Assembly: GCF_026210795.1 (NCBI RefSeq)
Contig: NC_089442.1
Span: 3,624,501-3,688,500, forward strand
Source of the DNA: Rhizophagus irregularis
Taxonomy: Eukaryota > Glomeromycota > Glomeromycetes > Glomerales > Glomeraceae
Direction of reading: 5' to 3'
DNA: 64,000 nt
The notes beneath the pieces are model-generated. The model was given only the letters and a program-made list of their open reading frames with translations, did no database searches and had not been told where the DNA came from. This document shows positions 27,733 to 41,572 of the stretch, piece after piece (position 1 is the stretch's first letter; every line of letters starts with the position of its first letter). The translations under genes and the position numbers were made by a program.

Positions 27733-29024
27733 ATGGTTAAGAGTTCTCGACAAAAATTTAAACAAAAACTTCGAAAATCTATTACAACACCAGCTTTCAG
27801 AAATAACTACATACCAGCAGATCAAAAAAACCATGATGAATCAACGAACCAAGTATCCACATTACTGGATAAGCTACGTAAGGAAGCTCGGTTCAATAAT
27901 GGAACTGCTTCAGCGAATATTTCATCCACCTTACCACAACCAGCGTTTAATTATTTAATGAGAGAGCATGCTGAAAGAGAACAACAAGAAAGAGGAGAAC
28001 GAGAGGCTATGAGACAGCGAGTATCTGGTCCAGCACCACCCAAAAGCTGGCAAAAAGCCCGGAAAGGTAAAAATGAATCAATAGAGTTACTTATTAAGGA
28101 TCGAAAGGAAAAAAGGAGGGCCTGGGATGGTGAGGCAATTTGCCAGGACTATTATTGTACACATTTTAAATATGTATCTAAATAATTTTTGGTTTGATAT
28201 TAAATTAACACTTGATTACTTTCATAGGTCCAACCCTTCCAATGCGTAAAACTCTAACACTTTTGGAAATCTGTTCAAAAACAGTAGCTATTAATATTAA
28301 ATCTTACATATCATATCCATATTTTGCAAATATGCCAACTCATCTGAAGCAGTGTATTCTTTCGTCTTTGAGTATTTATAATCCTCTTACCGAAGAAATA
28401 CTCCCATTATTTAATACGGATACTGAATATGAAGAATTAGATCTTGCAAACAGTACTATCAACTTAGAAAGTTTCAAAAAATCTTTTTGGAAAATTGTCG
28501 AAGAAAAAGATTTAGTAGATAATTTAGTTAAAAATTGGGAAGATCTTGCAGATCAAGATGAAGAAACTGATATTATATACTCTAGAATTTTTGGCAAGCC
28601 AATGGATATTACAAACGATGATGATGATTCAAGAAAAACGAACAAACTTATATCTAAACTTCCAAAACTTCGAAAATTAAATTTGGGGTTTACTCATAAT
28701 ATTTCCGGTATTCCTTTATCCATCTTGTTGGTTGCAACATTACCATTATTAACACATTTGTCAATCGCTGGATGTTTTAATCGAGAGGATGGCCCGCATT
28801 CTTTACGTATTCTTTCAGGTTTAATAAATCTTTTAGTTTTAGATATATCTTATTGTGAATGGGCAACGGATCAAATTTTATTACAATTTATAAATTGGGA
28901 TAGAGATTTGAAATCGCTGAGAGTTTTGGTGGCAGTGAATTGCGGTAGTTGGAAGGATGCGGAAGTCGTAAGAAAGAAATTATCAGAAAATCGAAGATCA
29001 TTCGAACTTTGGACTGAACAGTAA
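27733..29024 (+). CDS. Leucine-rich repeat-like protein of unknown function
   Basis: Two exons (27733-28129, 28228-29024) join as AWDG|PTLPMRK and give 397 residues. The N-terminus is basic and charged (KSSRQKFKQKLRK), and the first 130 residues are likely disordered with Arg/Glu-rich helices (REHAEREQQERGEREAMRQR). The C-terminal half has leucine-rich repeats: LPKLRKLNLGFTHNISGIP, LPLLTHLSIAGCFN, LINLLVLDISYCEW and LKSLRVLVAVNCGSW. There are no membrane segments or signal peptide. The repeats resemble the Cys-containing LRRs of F-box and RNI-like proteins, but no F-box is visible. It is not a family I can name; a protein-binding role is inferred from the fold. Only 133 bp separate its ATG from that of APC4. 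Confidence 0.8.
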
Positions 29025-29399
29025 AAAAAATGCAATCTCATAATTGAATTGAATTGAATTATAATAATCTCGTTATTTATTATAATTTATTATAAACTAA
29101 ATAATCGGTCGATTAATAGTTTTAGGGTTGAAACTTTAATAGATTTCTTTATTTAACAATTCATCCTGATGAATAACATCTAATTGTATAGTTTTAAGTT
29201 AATTTCATATCAGTATATGATATAATACTGATATGAGATTTAATGCATACTTTCTTTAATCCCTCTGAATCATCTTTGAATATGTCTCTTTTTTTTTAAA
29301 TAAATCGCGATAAAAGTCTTTTCTTATGTAATAATTTTATGTTGTTAATTAAATCATTACAAATGATCGTTTAGTTCAATATGATGTAATTATTAAAAA
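29025..29399. other. Intergenic gap between convergent genes, with hairpin
   Basis: A 3' flank shared by the LRR gene and MDV1. It contains a perfect 12-bp inverted repeat at 29205-29216 and 29225-29236. No ORF. Confidence 0.6.
29205..29236. terminator. Perfect inverted repeat between convergent stop codons
   Basis: TCATATCAGTAT at 29205-29216 and its exact reverse complement at 29225-29236, with an 8-nt loop. It sits between the stops at 29024 and 29400. A role in 3'-end formation is only a possibility; A/T-rich palindromes also occur by chance. Confidence 0.45.
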
Positions 29400-32177
29400 T
29401 TATAAAGCCCATAATTTCACCACTTTATCTCTTCCCCCAGATGATAAAATAGAATCTTTAAACTTTACACACTGTACCTGCTGTGAATGTCCTTCAAAAC
29501 TCGAATGTTGAAAATTAGTTCGATTATAAATCTAATAAAAATTTATCAAGTTAATCCCTTTTCAATAGTAATAAATATGTGTATATAACTAACCTTTATA
29601 TCATTGCTACCAGCACAACTAATTATTTTGTTAGTATCAAATTGTAAACTTGTGACGCTATTATCATAAGAGAAAGTATCAATTATGGATCCTGTTCTTA
29701 GGTCCCATATCTTAATATCAAAATAACAATAATAATATAAAAGCAACATTAATTAATAATCTGAATAATAATATTAAGTATCAAAAATTTCAAGACATGA
29801 ATACCCTTATGCTTCTATCAACACTTCCGCTTACAACATGACGGTCATCAAACTGAAGACTAGTTATGGGTCCTGATTCATATAAACAAATTATTGCTTT
29901 TAAGTTTAGCTTAAAATCAAATAAATTTATAATATTTTCTAACCTGTATGGCTTAATAGAGTTCTATGTGCTTGACCTGTCCTTACTATTACACAGAAAA
30001 CATAAACGGTTAAAAGTTAAAATGATACATATATAATTTTTTTTTTAAAAAAAAACACAGATTGTTACGTACAATCCCACATTCGTATTGCGCCATCTTC
30101 AGTTCCACTTGCTAAACCAACATCTCGGAACTGCAAAGCTCCAATAAATTCGCCCCCGTCAAATATATAACTATCAAATAAGAATCCTGCTTGTCTACGT
30201 TCAACTTTAGAGCTGGACATGGCCCACAAAATGTCCATAGTCAAAATACATTGTCCTGTTTCCATATCCCAATGCTTCATAGTCTTATCTGAAGATCCAG
30301 ATACCTTTCACAATTGATAAAACAAATAAGTATTTAACTAATCTTTTTAATTATAAAAAATTCCATAAGATTCACTAAGACTCACAAGACTGTTATTTTC
30401 AAAATATAAACAAGTAATTGATTTACTGTGTCCTTCCAATGAAGCTATCCAACAATTATCACCAATATTTGATAATCCATTTGCTTCATGTACCGAAGCT
30501 GAAGCGAAGCTTAATTCTGATAAATTTGTCACGGATTCGGGGTGAGATATTAGCTTAGATAAATCCCATTGACGAATTGTTTTATCTCGTGAACCTGTCA
30601 CTAAACGGGATCCATTTACTTGCAAACAATTAACTACATCTATTTAATAAAAAATATGGATACACAACAAAAATTAATAATGCATTTAACTAACTAATAC
30701 GGTTAACAGAAGATTAATTATTACCTTTATGTCCATCTAAAATACCCAAACAGCGATAATTATTCAAATCCCAGGCTCTTAGTGTATTATCTAAAGAAGC
30801 CGTGATAAGTGTTCCACAAGATTTATCGAAATCAAGGCACGTGATAATATCATCATGACCTTCTAAAACCTATATAAGTTTTAAGTAAGAAACACTGCTA
30901 TAAATTTTAATAATTACATGTGATGTACCTTAATACATGTTCCATGTTCATAATTATGTTTTGCGGCACCTTTTCCTACATTATAATAATAAAAAAATAT
31001 TAATAAAAATCTAAATTTAGCAATAATTTTCCACCAATATCAGGAAGGTAAGGTAATGAACCTTTTGTGCGCATTCGTCTTTCACTATTATTATTTTCGG
31101 GGTTAAAATTGGCAATCTTTTCATCTAAGTCTCCCACTAAATTAAAATTATCAATATATTATAAAAGAAACAAAGAATCACTGCTAATAATCAAAAAATA
31201 TAATTTACGTTGACTGGATAGTTCGATCTGTCTTTCGTTATATTTTGCTAAATTCGTTTCCAGGTTTAGTTTTCTAGCCGTCAATTCTGCGATTTCACCT
31301 TCGATTTTTTTAATTTCGGCCTTTGTTCGCGACTAAATCAAATATACGTTAATTATAAATAACTCGAAATATACGTAATACTCCTTTAATAAAAATATAC
31401 CTCTTGCATTTGTATTTTGTTATTCTCTCTTACAACTCTATCACGATCCGCAATAAGTTGATTAAGTGGTTTATAATCACCATCTATCGATGCTATTTAT
31501 TAATATTAAATATAAGACTTATTAAAAAGATCAGATTTTAATAATAAGTCTATGTAAAAAAAATAAATAATTACAGTTGGCTTTCCTTTTATTAGAAATA
31601 ATTCATTACCTATATCAGACATTGCATCTTGTGAACCAAAAGCTTCAGCTAAAAGACCTCTTACTTTTCGTTTATGAAACTTTGATTTTTTTTTAGAATT
31701 ATTTGGAGACTCAACCTCTTGAAAAGTTGCTTTATATCCCTGAAACAACGATAAGGGAGCTTTAGATTCTGGTATCTCTGAATTAAATAAAATATCATCG
31801 GGCTTTGGAGTAGTTGTACTTGTTGAAATGTCTTCTAAAGAAATAAGTTTGTTTGAACCTTCTTTTGTATGACGAGTGTTTCCATTATTATTTACAAGTT
31901 GCTGTATGCGACGTTGATCCATTAACTGAGGAGCAAGTTCAGATAGAATATAAGCAGTATCTCCCTTTACAGCACGAGTTGTTAAAGGGGAGAAAAGCAT
32001 AGATGCTGTGGTTGACACGGTAGTTGACATTGTACCAGTTACCGTATTCGCGATACTTTCAAGGTGCAATGATGGTAAAAAGTCATTTAGACGAGAATCA
32101 CCTAAACTGGAGAACCGTTTTGAATCTCGGTTCGTATTTGATGATAAAGAACCTGGAGCATTATTAGCCGTGCTCAT
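29400..32177 (-). CDS. MDV1: Mitochondrial division protein 1 (Mdv1/Caf4 WD40 fission adaptor)
   Basis: Twelve exons: 32177-31610, 31492-31401, 31332-31209, 31136-31062, 30975-30929, 30869-30725, 30639-30386, 30304-30073, 29985-29944, 29872-29805, 29710-29594 and 29531-29400. They sum to 631 residues. A Ser/Thr-rich N-terminal region (about 1-190), expected to bind Fis1, is followed by a coiled coil near residues 205-285 (KKIEGEIAELTARKLNLE). A C-terminal WD40 propeller then has blades such as LEGHDDIITCLDFD, LRAWDLNNYRC, SGSSDKTMKHWDMETGQC, WDLRTGQAHRT and RSIRIWDLRTGS. In yeast, Mdv1 links Fis1 to the dynamin Dnm1 at mitochondrial and peroxisomal fission sites. The first exon must splice at ATAG|GTAATG; the open frame past it is intron. 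The acceptor giving WDLRTGQ was chosen because the other nearby AG gives a stop. Confidence 0.92.
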
Positions 32178-33394
<1,217 letters not shown>

Positions 33395-33546
33395 CAAATA
33401 TAAATAAAAATTGATTTATCAAAGGATAATTTTTTAAGAAACCTGTCTTAAAAAATTTATTAAATTATGATAATAAATTGTTCTTTTACAATACATATAT
33501 TTTTTTTTTCTAGTTATTATTTTTTCATCGTCTTGCTTGGGAATAT

Positions 33547-34322
33547 CTATGGAGCAAATGTTTTATAGAGTAAATCCCAAGATATTCCTAATATTTGAGA
33601 ATCATCTTCAACAGAAAAGCAACCTATTACACAAACTGGATCTCCCTCTTTAAGAGGAGCTGATAGACAATCTTGAGGTCTACCATACGGATGTATGGTG
33701 AACGAATCCTAAAATTCGACATTTAATATAAACAACTGGAATAATGTTGAATTTTGTCTAATGAAAAATTTTACCTCATAATTTGAATCATCATAACACC
33801 ATTGTGTGTTATTAGCATTAATTGATGAATCCATGAAAACGGTGTTTTCTTTCTTATTCCATGATAAACTAAATTAGTATTAGCAAATATAATATTATAA
33901 TCAATAATGTAATAAATATTTGACACAAATTGAAATATTAAATAAATAAATCGTACACAGTTCCTCCAGCTCCGTGTATTTTAAATGGATTTTTGCATTC
34001 TGGATAATTTTGATGCAATAAGCTTATGTAAAATTTAACTTGACTGGGTATACTGGAACAATCATTTAAATACATTGGATTTGTTGCCAAATCTAAACAT
34101 TTCCAATGGTATTCTATTATAAAGCAAAAGTTTAGTTCACTGTAATGTGACAGAAGGAAAATATATAAGCAGATTGTTAGCATTACTATTTTGAATCGAG
34201 TTAATTGAAAGCCCAGGTATACTTGGACCACCATGACTGTGAGAACTACGACGAGAAAAACATTCTTGAAAACAAAATATGTTCAAAATTATTATAATAA
34301 CAAAATAATTTTTGAAAGACAT
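33547..34322 (-). CDS. Small secreted Cys-containing protein, function unknown
   Basis: Four exons (34322-34187, 34113-33957, 33868-33775, 33708-33547) give 182 residues ending ...YKTFAP. The N-terminus is a clear signal peptide: a short MSFKNYF start, a hydrophobic core VIIIILNIFCF, then a polar Ser/Arg/His stretch (SRRSSHSHGG). The mature part has about seven Cys (KCLDL, DCSSI, ECKNP, WCYDD, DCLSA, VCVIGC), which could form disulfides. There is a possible N-glycosylation site in NANNTQW. No membrane anchor or known domain is visible. It could be a secreted fungal protein that acts on the host or cell wall, but nothing here proves this. Its start faces the NIPA-type transporter gene. Confidence 0.75.
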
Positions 34323-34679
34323 TCTATGTTAAAAAGTAAAAACGGAAAACAAACGGTAGAGGAAAGCAAAAGTATAAATTTATTTCTATATGTAAGTAAT
34401 ATAATTTACAGTGCATATTTTTCTTAATTTGGAAGTTACATGGTAATATATCGTACAAGAAAGGAGCCTTCACTGTAACACCACACAAACATGAGTGGTA
34501 AAAATTTATACATTTGAAATTCTTATTTACATCAGATCAATATATATATTAGCTGTAGCTGATAAGAACCAAGAAGTACGAGATCCACGGCGCGGACCTC
34601 ATTAATAGGTTGAACAACTTCTTAAATATCTCCATTCCTTGCGCCCCAATGCTCACTGTAAAAATTTGGTAAAACAATA
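34323..34679. promoter_or_regulatory. Divergent region, secreted protein / NIPA transporter
   Basis: A 357-bp gap between opposing start codons. On the plus strand, an ATG at about 34492 followed by a donor-like GTAAAA and acceptors at about 34550-34556 would make a short spliced upstream ORF ending before the NIPA start. Whether it is transcribed is unknown. Confidence 0.45.
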
Positions 34680-36965
34680 ATGATGGAGGAAACGACGATA
34701 ATTGTCCCAATGTGGCCTCCATTTAAAGACTTACCTGAGGTCAAATCTTTCATCGGCGTTATTTTCGCTGTAGCTGGCAATGTAAGCTTCTTACTCTTAT
34801 TTATTCATACTATTTATTATTTTTTGTTATTAATATACTTTATCTTCTATATAAGATTTTGATATCGGTAGCTTTGAATATTCAAAAAAGCGCTCATAAT
34901 GAGCTACAAAGGCTCCAAAGGCTCCAATTAAATAACTTCAATTCAGGTTCAGATTTTTCGTCGCGTAGTTTACATACTAATAATGACGAATATGAAGTTT
35001 TATTAGATCCAGAACAATATAGCGAAACAAACTATCTTCGTTCTAAAGCATGGTGGGCTGGGATATTTTTAATGATCATTGGTAAATAATATTTATATGA
35101 CTTACACACGCGTTCACTTTCCATGTTATTATTTTGGGCGTAATTGTTCTTTTTCTTTATTTAGGTGAATTGGGAAATTTTATGGCTTATGCATTCGCAC
35201 CAGCATCGGTAGTAGCTCCTTTAGGAACAGTTGCTTTGATCTCTAATGTTATTTTGGCTCCTATCATGCTAAAAGAAAGATTTCGTAAGCAGGATTTAAT
35301 GGGAATCTTTATTGCAATAATTGGAGCAGTGGTGGTTGTGGTCAATTCAAAGTCAGACGAAGTTAAGGTACTTATTAGTTGAATGATTCTGCCTTATAAT
35401 TGTTTAGAATTTATTTAGATCAAACAATTTATAATTTTCAGCTTACGCCTGAAGCCATATGGACCGCTATTAAAGAGACACAATTCATAATTTATTTTAT
35501 AATCACGGTGACATTGGCTATTTTTTTAATGTATTTATCTGATAAAATTGGACATAAAACGTGTTTTGTTGATCTATCTCTAGTCGCAATTTTCGGTAAT
35601 TATTACAAAGAAAGCCTTCAATGGTCAAATCTATTGTTTTTACGTACTTATATATATGTTCCGACAATTTAGGTGGATATACTGTATTGGCGACAAAATC
35701 TCTGTCATCTATGTTGACAATGAAATTTGTCGCAATGTTTACCTACTCTATAACTTATCTTATATTGATAGTGTTAATGGGTACAGCAGTACTTCAGATT
35801 AGATTTCTCAACAAAGCTTTAAAACAATTCGATTCAACGGTAAAATTATTTGATATTAAAAATTTTTTTCAAGATCTTATTATTAAATTAAAACTCTCAT
35901 GTATATATATAGGAGGTCATTCCTATACAATTTGTTCTTTTTACAATCTCTGCGATTATAGGCAGTGCTGTATTATACAATGACTTTGCAGATATGAATT
36001 TCTGGAAATTTACTGGATTTTTTATTGGATGTATATTAACATTTGTAGGCGTTTATTTTATAACATCTAACAGAAGCGAATCTGAAGGATATTCACATCC
36101 AGTTCCTAATAATTTATCGAGTGGTTCTGTAAGGAGTAGTAGAATGGTAGATCCGTTACGTGCTGTATTACCTGTCTTTCCTGACGAACTTAATGGCGGT
36201 TCTGGTGAATTTAATAGACAGTATTCATCATTTAATCAAAGTTCAGTTGCTACGGGTATTCCCCGTAGACATACATTAACTGAACCAACAGTTCTTTCCT
36301 CGACTCCGCTTTTAAATGGTTACAGCTCTTTGAGAAATGACGGAATATTAAGATCATTAGGAGTTTCCGCAACTTCCTTGACTGCTGGAGTAAGTCAAGC
36401 GTTAAATTCTGTGGGTGCTCGTCATTCGCATGCGTTAGGACTAGGTAGAATCAGAGAGTGTTTTATAATATTTGATTATTATTATTTTTAAAAAAATGGG
36501 TTAAATATATTATTCTTTTTTATCTAAATATTATTAGAACAAGTATTTGAAAACTATAAAGGGATAGGAAAGGATTATGGCGCTCATCGTCGAAGTATGT
36601 CTGTTCCTCCTGGTTTAGTTTCTCGTGGAGTTGATTATTCAAATTATCAAAATGGTAGAATAAGTAGCCCTCTAGCTACGAACGCTGAAGATGACAGTGA
36701 AAGTTTTGGCGCACAGCCAAAATCTTATGCTAATTCATCTTCGTATAGCAATTCTGAATATTCCGATTATACAGATACTGCACAAACTGACGACGACGCA
36801 AGAACGATTAGTGGATGGACTATTTCAACAAATGGAAGTAATATAGGAAATTATATAGGGGATGAAAGTAGCACTTATGAGGCTTTTCCTGGTACTAATA
36901 ATTATTCTGACGACATGAGCGATTTACCAGATTTGCCTTTAAGGCGAGATTACGGTGAATTGTAA
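34680..36965 (+). CDS. NIPA-type magnesium transporter (DUF803 family)
   Basis: Seven exons (34680-34781, 34856-35081, 35165-35367, 35442-35595, 35673-35839, 35913-36444, 36538-36965) give 603 residues. The membrane part (about 25-365) has nine or so hydrophobic helices. Family blocks include FIGVIFAVAGNILISVALN, LGNFMAYAFAPASVVAPLGT, ILAPIMLKERFRKQDLMG and a second GGYTVLATKSLSSM segment. NIPA proteins are DMT-superfamily Mg2+ transporters of the plasma membrane or endosomes. A long Ser/Tyr/Asp-rich cytosolic tail of about 230 residues follows, as in other fungal members. One large Ser/Asn/Asp-rich insert lies between the first and second helices. The start is supported by the first helix directly following MWPPFKDLPEV. 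Confidence 0.93.
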
Positions 36966-37466
36966 TAGAAGTGAAATGTAAATTTTTTTGTTCTCCTCAA
37001 AAGTTGAGACTTGTTTTATTAATTGCCTTATTTATCGATAAAAGAACCTGTCATTATAGCGAACTCATCAATTCTTTTATTAACTATTTATATAGGATCA
37101 TTTCAATTTTTCATCAAATATTTACCATATTATCTTTTTTATAAACTATTGGACTTTTTTTTTCTCTATTTATTTATGTAATATTTATTTTTTCATTTTA
37201 CATGAACAATATTTAAAAAATAATTTTATAAATATTTTAGATATTAAAAGAAGTTATTTATTGCTAAAAAAAAAATAACTTTAGCCCTGTTAATTACATT
37301 AAATTAATACCTTTTACAATATTTTAGCTGATAATAAATATATTCGTAATTTGATATAAAATTTACATATTTTCTATTATAAATTATAATATAAACAAAT
37401 ATTTACCTAGAAATAGATTTATTTCTAGAATTCTTTTTTTCTATTGAATCTCTTTTCTTTTTTCCT
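36966..37466. other. Intergenic gap between convergent genes
   Basis: A 3' flank of the NIPA gene and the PP4R2 gene. T/A-rich with no ORF or clear element. Confidence 0.5.
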
Positions 37467-39479
37467 TCAACTTTCCTCCTCTGTCTTTTCTTCGTTCATT
37501 ACAGATAATTTATATTTATTTTTTTCTTTAAATAATTCTTTCTCTTGATCTCTGCTTTCTTCATTATTATCTTCTCCACTCTCTTCACTTATTTTTTTAA
37601 TTTTATCATCTAAAATTTTTTCAACAACAACATCATCATTTTTTTCCTTGATCGTTTTTTCATTAATTATTTCTAAATTCTTTTTATTTTTTTCGTCTTT
37701 AATATTTTTTCCATTTTCCTCCTTTTTTTCTACCGTCATTTTATCTCCTGCAATTTCTTTTTCTTTTTCTTTAACTTCAATAATCTTATTTTTCTCCTCA
37801 AATAAACTATCAACATCATCATCTTTTTCTACATCTTCAGAAATATTTTTACCATCTTCAATCATCTTATCTTCAATATTATCTTCTTTCTTTTTCTTGG
37901 TCATCTTTTTTAAACTCCTTTCATTTTCATCAATTATATCATCCTCAACGTCATAATCTCTTTTTTTCTTGGCGACCTTTTCAATGTTATCTTTGCACTG
38001 TTCTTCAAACATATCATACTTTTCTTCATCATCAATATCCTGTATTTTTTCTTCATCCATTTTATCTAGATCGTCTTCTGGTATATCAATTTCTTGTTTT
38101 TCATAATAATAATCTTCATTCATATCGTCATCTTCTTCGTTGTCTGCTACCTCCAATTCTGCGTTATAAGTAAATTTAATAGGAACCAATTTGGGAGAAT
38201 TGGCATTTTCCTTTTCTATTTCCTCTGCATTATAAGCGAAACTAATAGGAACTAATTTTGGAGATGTAGTAACTTCCATTAATTCTAATTTATCTGTGAG
38301 TGTAATTGTATTAGATAAAGATGGGAACGCATCAAGAGATGATTGCACCGTTAAAACCTATAAAAAATTTTGAAATGCCCAAATATATTGTCAGAATTAA
38401 CAGAAGAATAAATGAAAAATTGGGAATAATTTATTAAATAAAAGAAAATTAAGGAACGACATAGAACTTGCTTAGTAGTTGTTCTACTTGATTACCTTTT
38501 CTACAGCACGAAGCCATTTAATTAAAGTTTTATGATGCTGAAAAGGCCTCAGTATAAGCTCAGATAGTCTTTGAATTGTAAATGGTGGTCTGTTATTCAA
38601 GTAGAATATTAAAAAAAAATTTTTTTTTTTATATTTACCGGAAAAGTGGATAAAATTAATTATACAAAGTACCTTTCAAAATTGTCCAATAATTGATTAA
38701 TGGTTTGCTTATAATTTTCAACATCCGTTTTATGTTTCTCATTTTTGTCCAAACCTTCCCCATTTATCGCAATTTGAATATCTGAATCATGACATGTCTG
38801 CAGAATAGAATGGTCAATATTAAAAATCGAATTAGAAATTAATCTAACCGCACACGAATAATTTACCTTTTCGAGCCTTTCTCTGATAATACTCATAACT
38901 TTTGACCAGGAAACGCTTTTGAAACCAAAATATTATTCTACATTTAATAAAACGCGAAAAAAGTGTGATATGGCCAAACGCGCAAATACATACTTTAGTT
39001 CATTATTTTCAGAAATATATGATAATATTTCATCGTCAGAATAGGAATCTGGAGGTTCTAACAAGAGATAAGAGTGTACTTAGTGAACAGAATAAATAAA
39101 ATGTTAAATGAATTTAAACCAACTTACGTTCTTCTGAAGCTGTAGAATTTTTAGAAATTTCTTGCTCCTTCGGTGTTTGAGGCTGTGAACCGGGTTGAGA
39201 GGAGGGCGAATTAGATGGCGACGTTTGTGGCTGTGCTTGACGTGGAGGAGAAAGTAAATTCACGGGAGATTGAGGTTCTGATTGGGAATCTTCTGTAATT
39301 GTTTTAGCTGATGTAGTGGGTTCTAATTTCAAGAAAAAACAAGCTTAGAGAAGAGTGAAATAAAATTAAGTAGATCAATGCAAACCCACGAGTGTTTCAC
39401 CTTCGTTAGTTGGACTCGTTGTTGCCATAACCTCTTCGGCTTTTGGCTTGGAGTAGAAGAAGCTGAAGAATGACGACAT
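37467..39479 (-). CDS. Serine/threonine-protein phosphatase 4 regulatory subunit 2 (Psy4/PP4R2)
   Basis: Seven exons: 39479-39401, 39322-39128, 39057-38994, 38915-38867, 38797-38673, 38589-38496 and 38357-37467, giving 498 residues. The diagnostic PP4R2 block is RPPFTIQRLSELILRPFQHH followed by KTLIKWLRAVEK. Upstream, ILSYISENNELNVSWSKV and IIRERLEK match the family's N-terminal helices. A Pro/Ser/Gln-rich segment (PPRQAQPQTSPSNSPSSQP) precedes them. The last 200 residues are extremely acidic and lysine-rich, with KKKRDYD- and KKKK-like clusters; such tails are common in PP4R2. The subunit binds the PP4 catalytic subunit (Pph3), which in yeast reverses DNA-damage checkpoint phosphorylation. 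The low-complexity last exon is hard to compare between species. Confidence 0.88.
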
Positions 39480-39670
39480 ATGGTAAGTACAAAAGTTTCT
39501 TATTATAATTTATATCAGACATAAATGTTTGGATATTAAATGCAAACAAACGTGGCGATTGGCGAAGCAGGTGTTACCTTGACTTCTAACGCAACATGAA
39601 ATCGAGTTTCACAAAAACGTCTTTATAAAACCTTAATATTTATTATAAAAAATGTTTTTACAATATATTG

Positions 39671-41572
39671 TTATTTAGGACCTACACCAAAAGAGGATAA
39701 ACAGCCAGCAAATAACAAAGCAGAAATAAAATACCAGATTAAATTGGGAAATTTTTTAACTAGTATAGAATATAAATTATCAAATATAAGAGGAACAATA
39801 ATACGAAGGATTGAATCTATTACGCTTATTGCACCCAATAATCGACCTATTTGTGATGGGGGCACTAAATTGGTCTGTAAAGATTTTATCGCAGGGGTAG
39901 TTATTATACCTAATGCCGATACTATAGTAACTATAAAATTCAGAGAAAAATAGATTAAAATATTGATGAACGAAAGGTGATTTATAAAATTGATTTGTTA
40001 CCTCCGATGAACACTGAACCAGATGTCGCTAGACCATACGCGACATGGGACAATGCATCAATTAATAATACTAATCTAATAACCCAAACTTCAAATATTA
40101 ATTCTTTTCTCATTTGGTTTTCTTCAACAACTCTTCCTTGTATAATGTTATATCCTAAATTTTTTGAAAGAATCTTTTGGAATTTTGATAACAAGGAAAG
40201 AATTCTTTTTTTGAATTTTACTAATATAGGATATAAAATAAATAAGACAAATACTTTTGTCACACTCTGTATAAATATGAAATAACCTTGTTCTAATAAT
40301 GACCATTTAAAAACTAATGATGTGTATAATAAAAATATATTCGTCATAGCCATTATAGAAGCTGATAATAAAGTATATGTAATTGCTAATGATAATGATG
40401 AATATTTTGTGAAAAAAACAATGGGAACCTTATCATTATTATTTTGTTGTTTTGAATTATCATTTGGAAGAAATATCGCTAATGGTCCAAATATATTATA
40501 AAATAAAGAAATGAAAGAATTAATCCATGAATTTGTACTGATCGTTGAATTTAGTCCTCGTTGTCGTTTTAAATTTGTCAATAAGTTTTCTTCTGTTAAA
40601 GATTCAGGTAAAATAAAAAGAAAAAAGAAAAATAGCATGATATTTATAACGAGTTTTACATAATATACTGAAAGTAAATTGTCCGTGATTTTCACTATCC
40701 ACCCTCCAATCGTTGGTCCTATTGAAAATCCTGCAAACATAGCTCCTTGTATCCATCCAAATATCACGTTCCTATTGAGAAGAAATCATTAAAAGATGAA
40801 TAATCTTAACTAAGAATATCTTTATAAATGACTTTCTTTTAATCTTTAGAATCTAAAACCACTCTCTTGTTTATGTTGAATTAGTATTTATTAATATAAT
40901 TTAAATACCTTCGTGTTGATGAAGTACAATCTGTTGCGTATGCATAACTTGCTTCGGATAATGAAAAGAATCCACCAGTCATTCCTTCTACTACTGATCC
41001 TACTAAGAAGAAATATATTCCGAATGTATCTAAAAAGTTCCCGACCAATAATAAATTTAATGTGCTTAGAATTGTTCCTGTGGTTGATATTAATAAAGTT
41101 CTTTTACGTCCTTTTCTATCTGATAATGTTCCAAGTGGGCCAAGAACAAATATAGCTGATAATTAATTAAGAATTTTAGCCAGATGCCATAAATTTTAAT
41201 TCGGATTCTTTCCTTTTAAATGCATTTACCTGGAATAGCAGAACATAGATTCAAAGCCATAAGAAAACGTGAAGTTATTGCTTGCACATCAGCATTATTA
41301 CAATCTTTATCAGTATCATTTATTGAAGAAAATGAAAAATCAGAAGTGAAATTTCCGTTTCTTGAGTAATAATAATGACATACTGTTCTTAAATATAGCT
41401 GCACTTCCGCTGCTATAGTTAGTCCACTAGTTATTGATACTACAATAAACATTGGTAATAACCAATATGCTGAAGGCGTTTTATACCATACTTTTTTATT
41501 TTGAAAAGAGGGTGAACTAGGTAATAGAAGTGGTTCAACTTCAATATTATCAAAACTAGACTGTGTAGCCAT
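39671..41572 (-). CDS. Major facilitator superfamily transporter
   Basis: Four exons (41572-41230, 41155-40909, 40771-40002, 39930-39671) give 539 residues. About 12 membrane segments are visible. The MFS loop 2-3 signature reads GPLGTLSDRKGRKTLL. Helix 5 has GAMFAGFSIGPTIGGW, similar to motif C of drug:H+ antiporters and TetA/HCP-type carriers. A soluble loop of about 60 residues with Asn/Gln/Lys links the two halves. The N-terminal tail (EVEPLLLPSSPS) has an acidic/dileucine-like EPLLL, often a vacuolar sorting signal, so a vacuolar location is possible. Potential N-glycosylation sites (NFTS, NDTD) lie in the first external loop. The substrate cannot be told from sequence; proton-coupled folate-like and tetracycline-like carriers share this look. 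Confidence 0.85.

Noticed and set aside
31506-31609. Open frame extending the first MDV1 exon
   Set aside because: The GTAATG donor at 31609 gives the correct frame into ASIDGD; the extension is intron.
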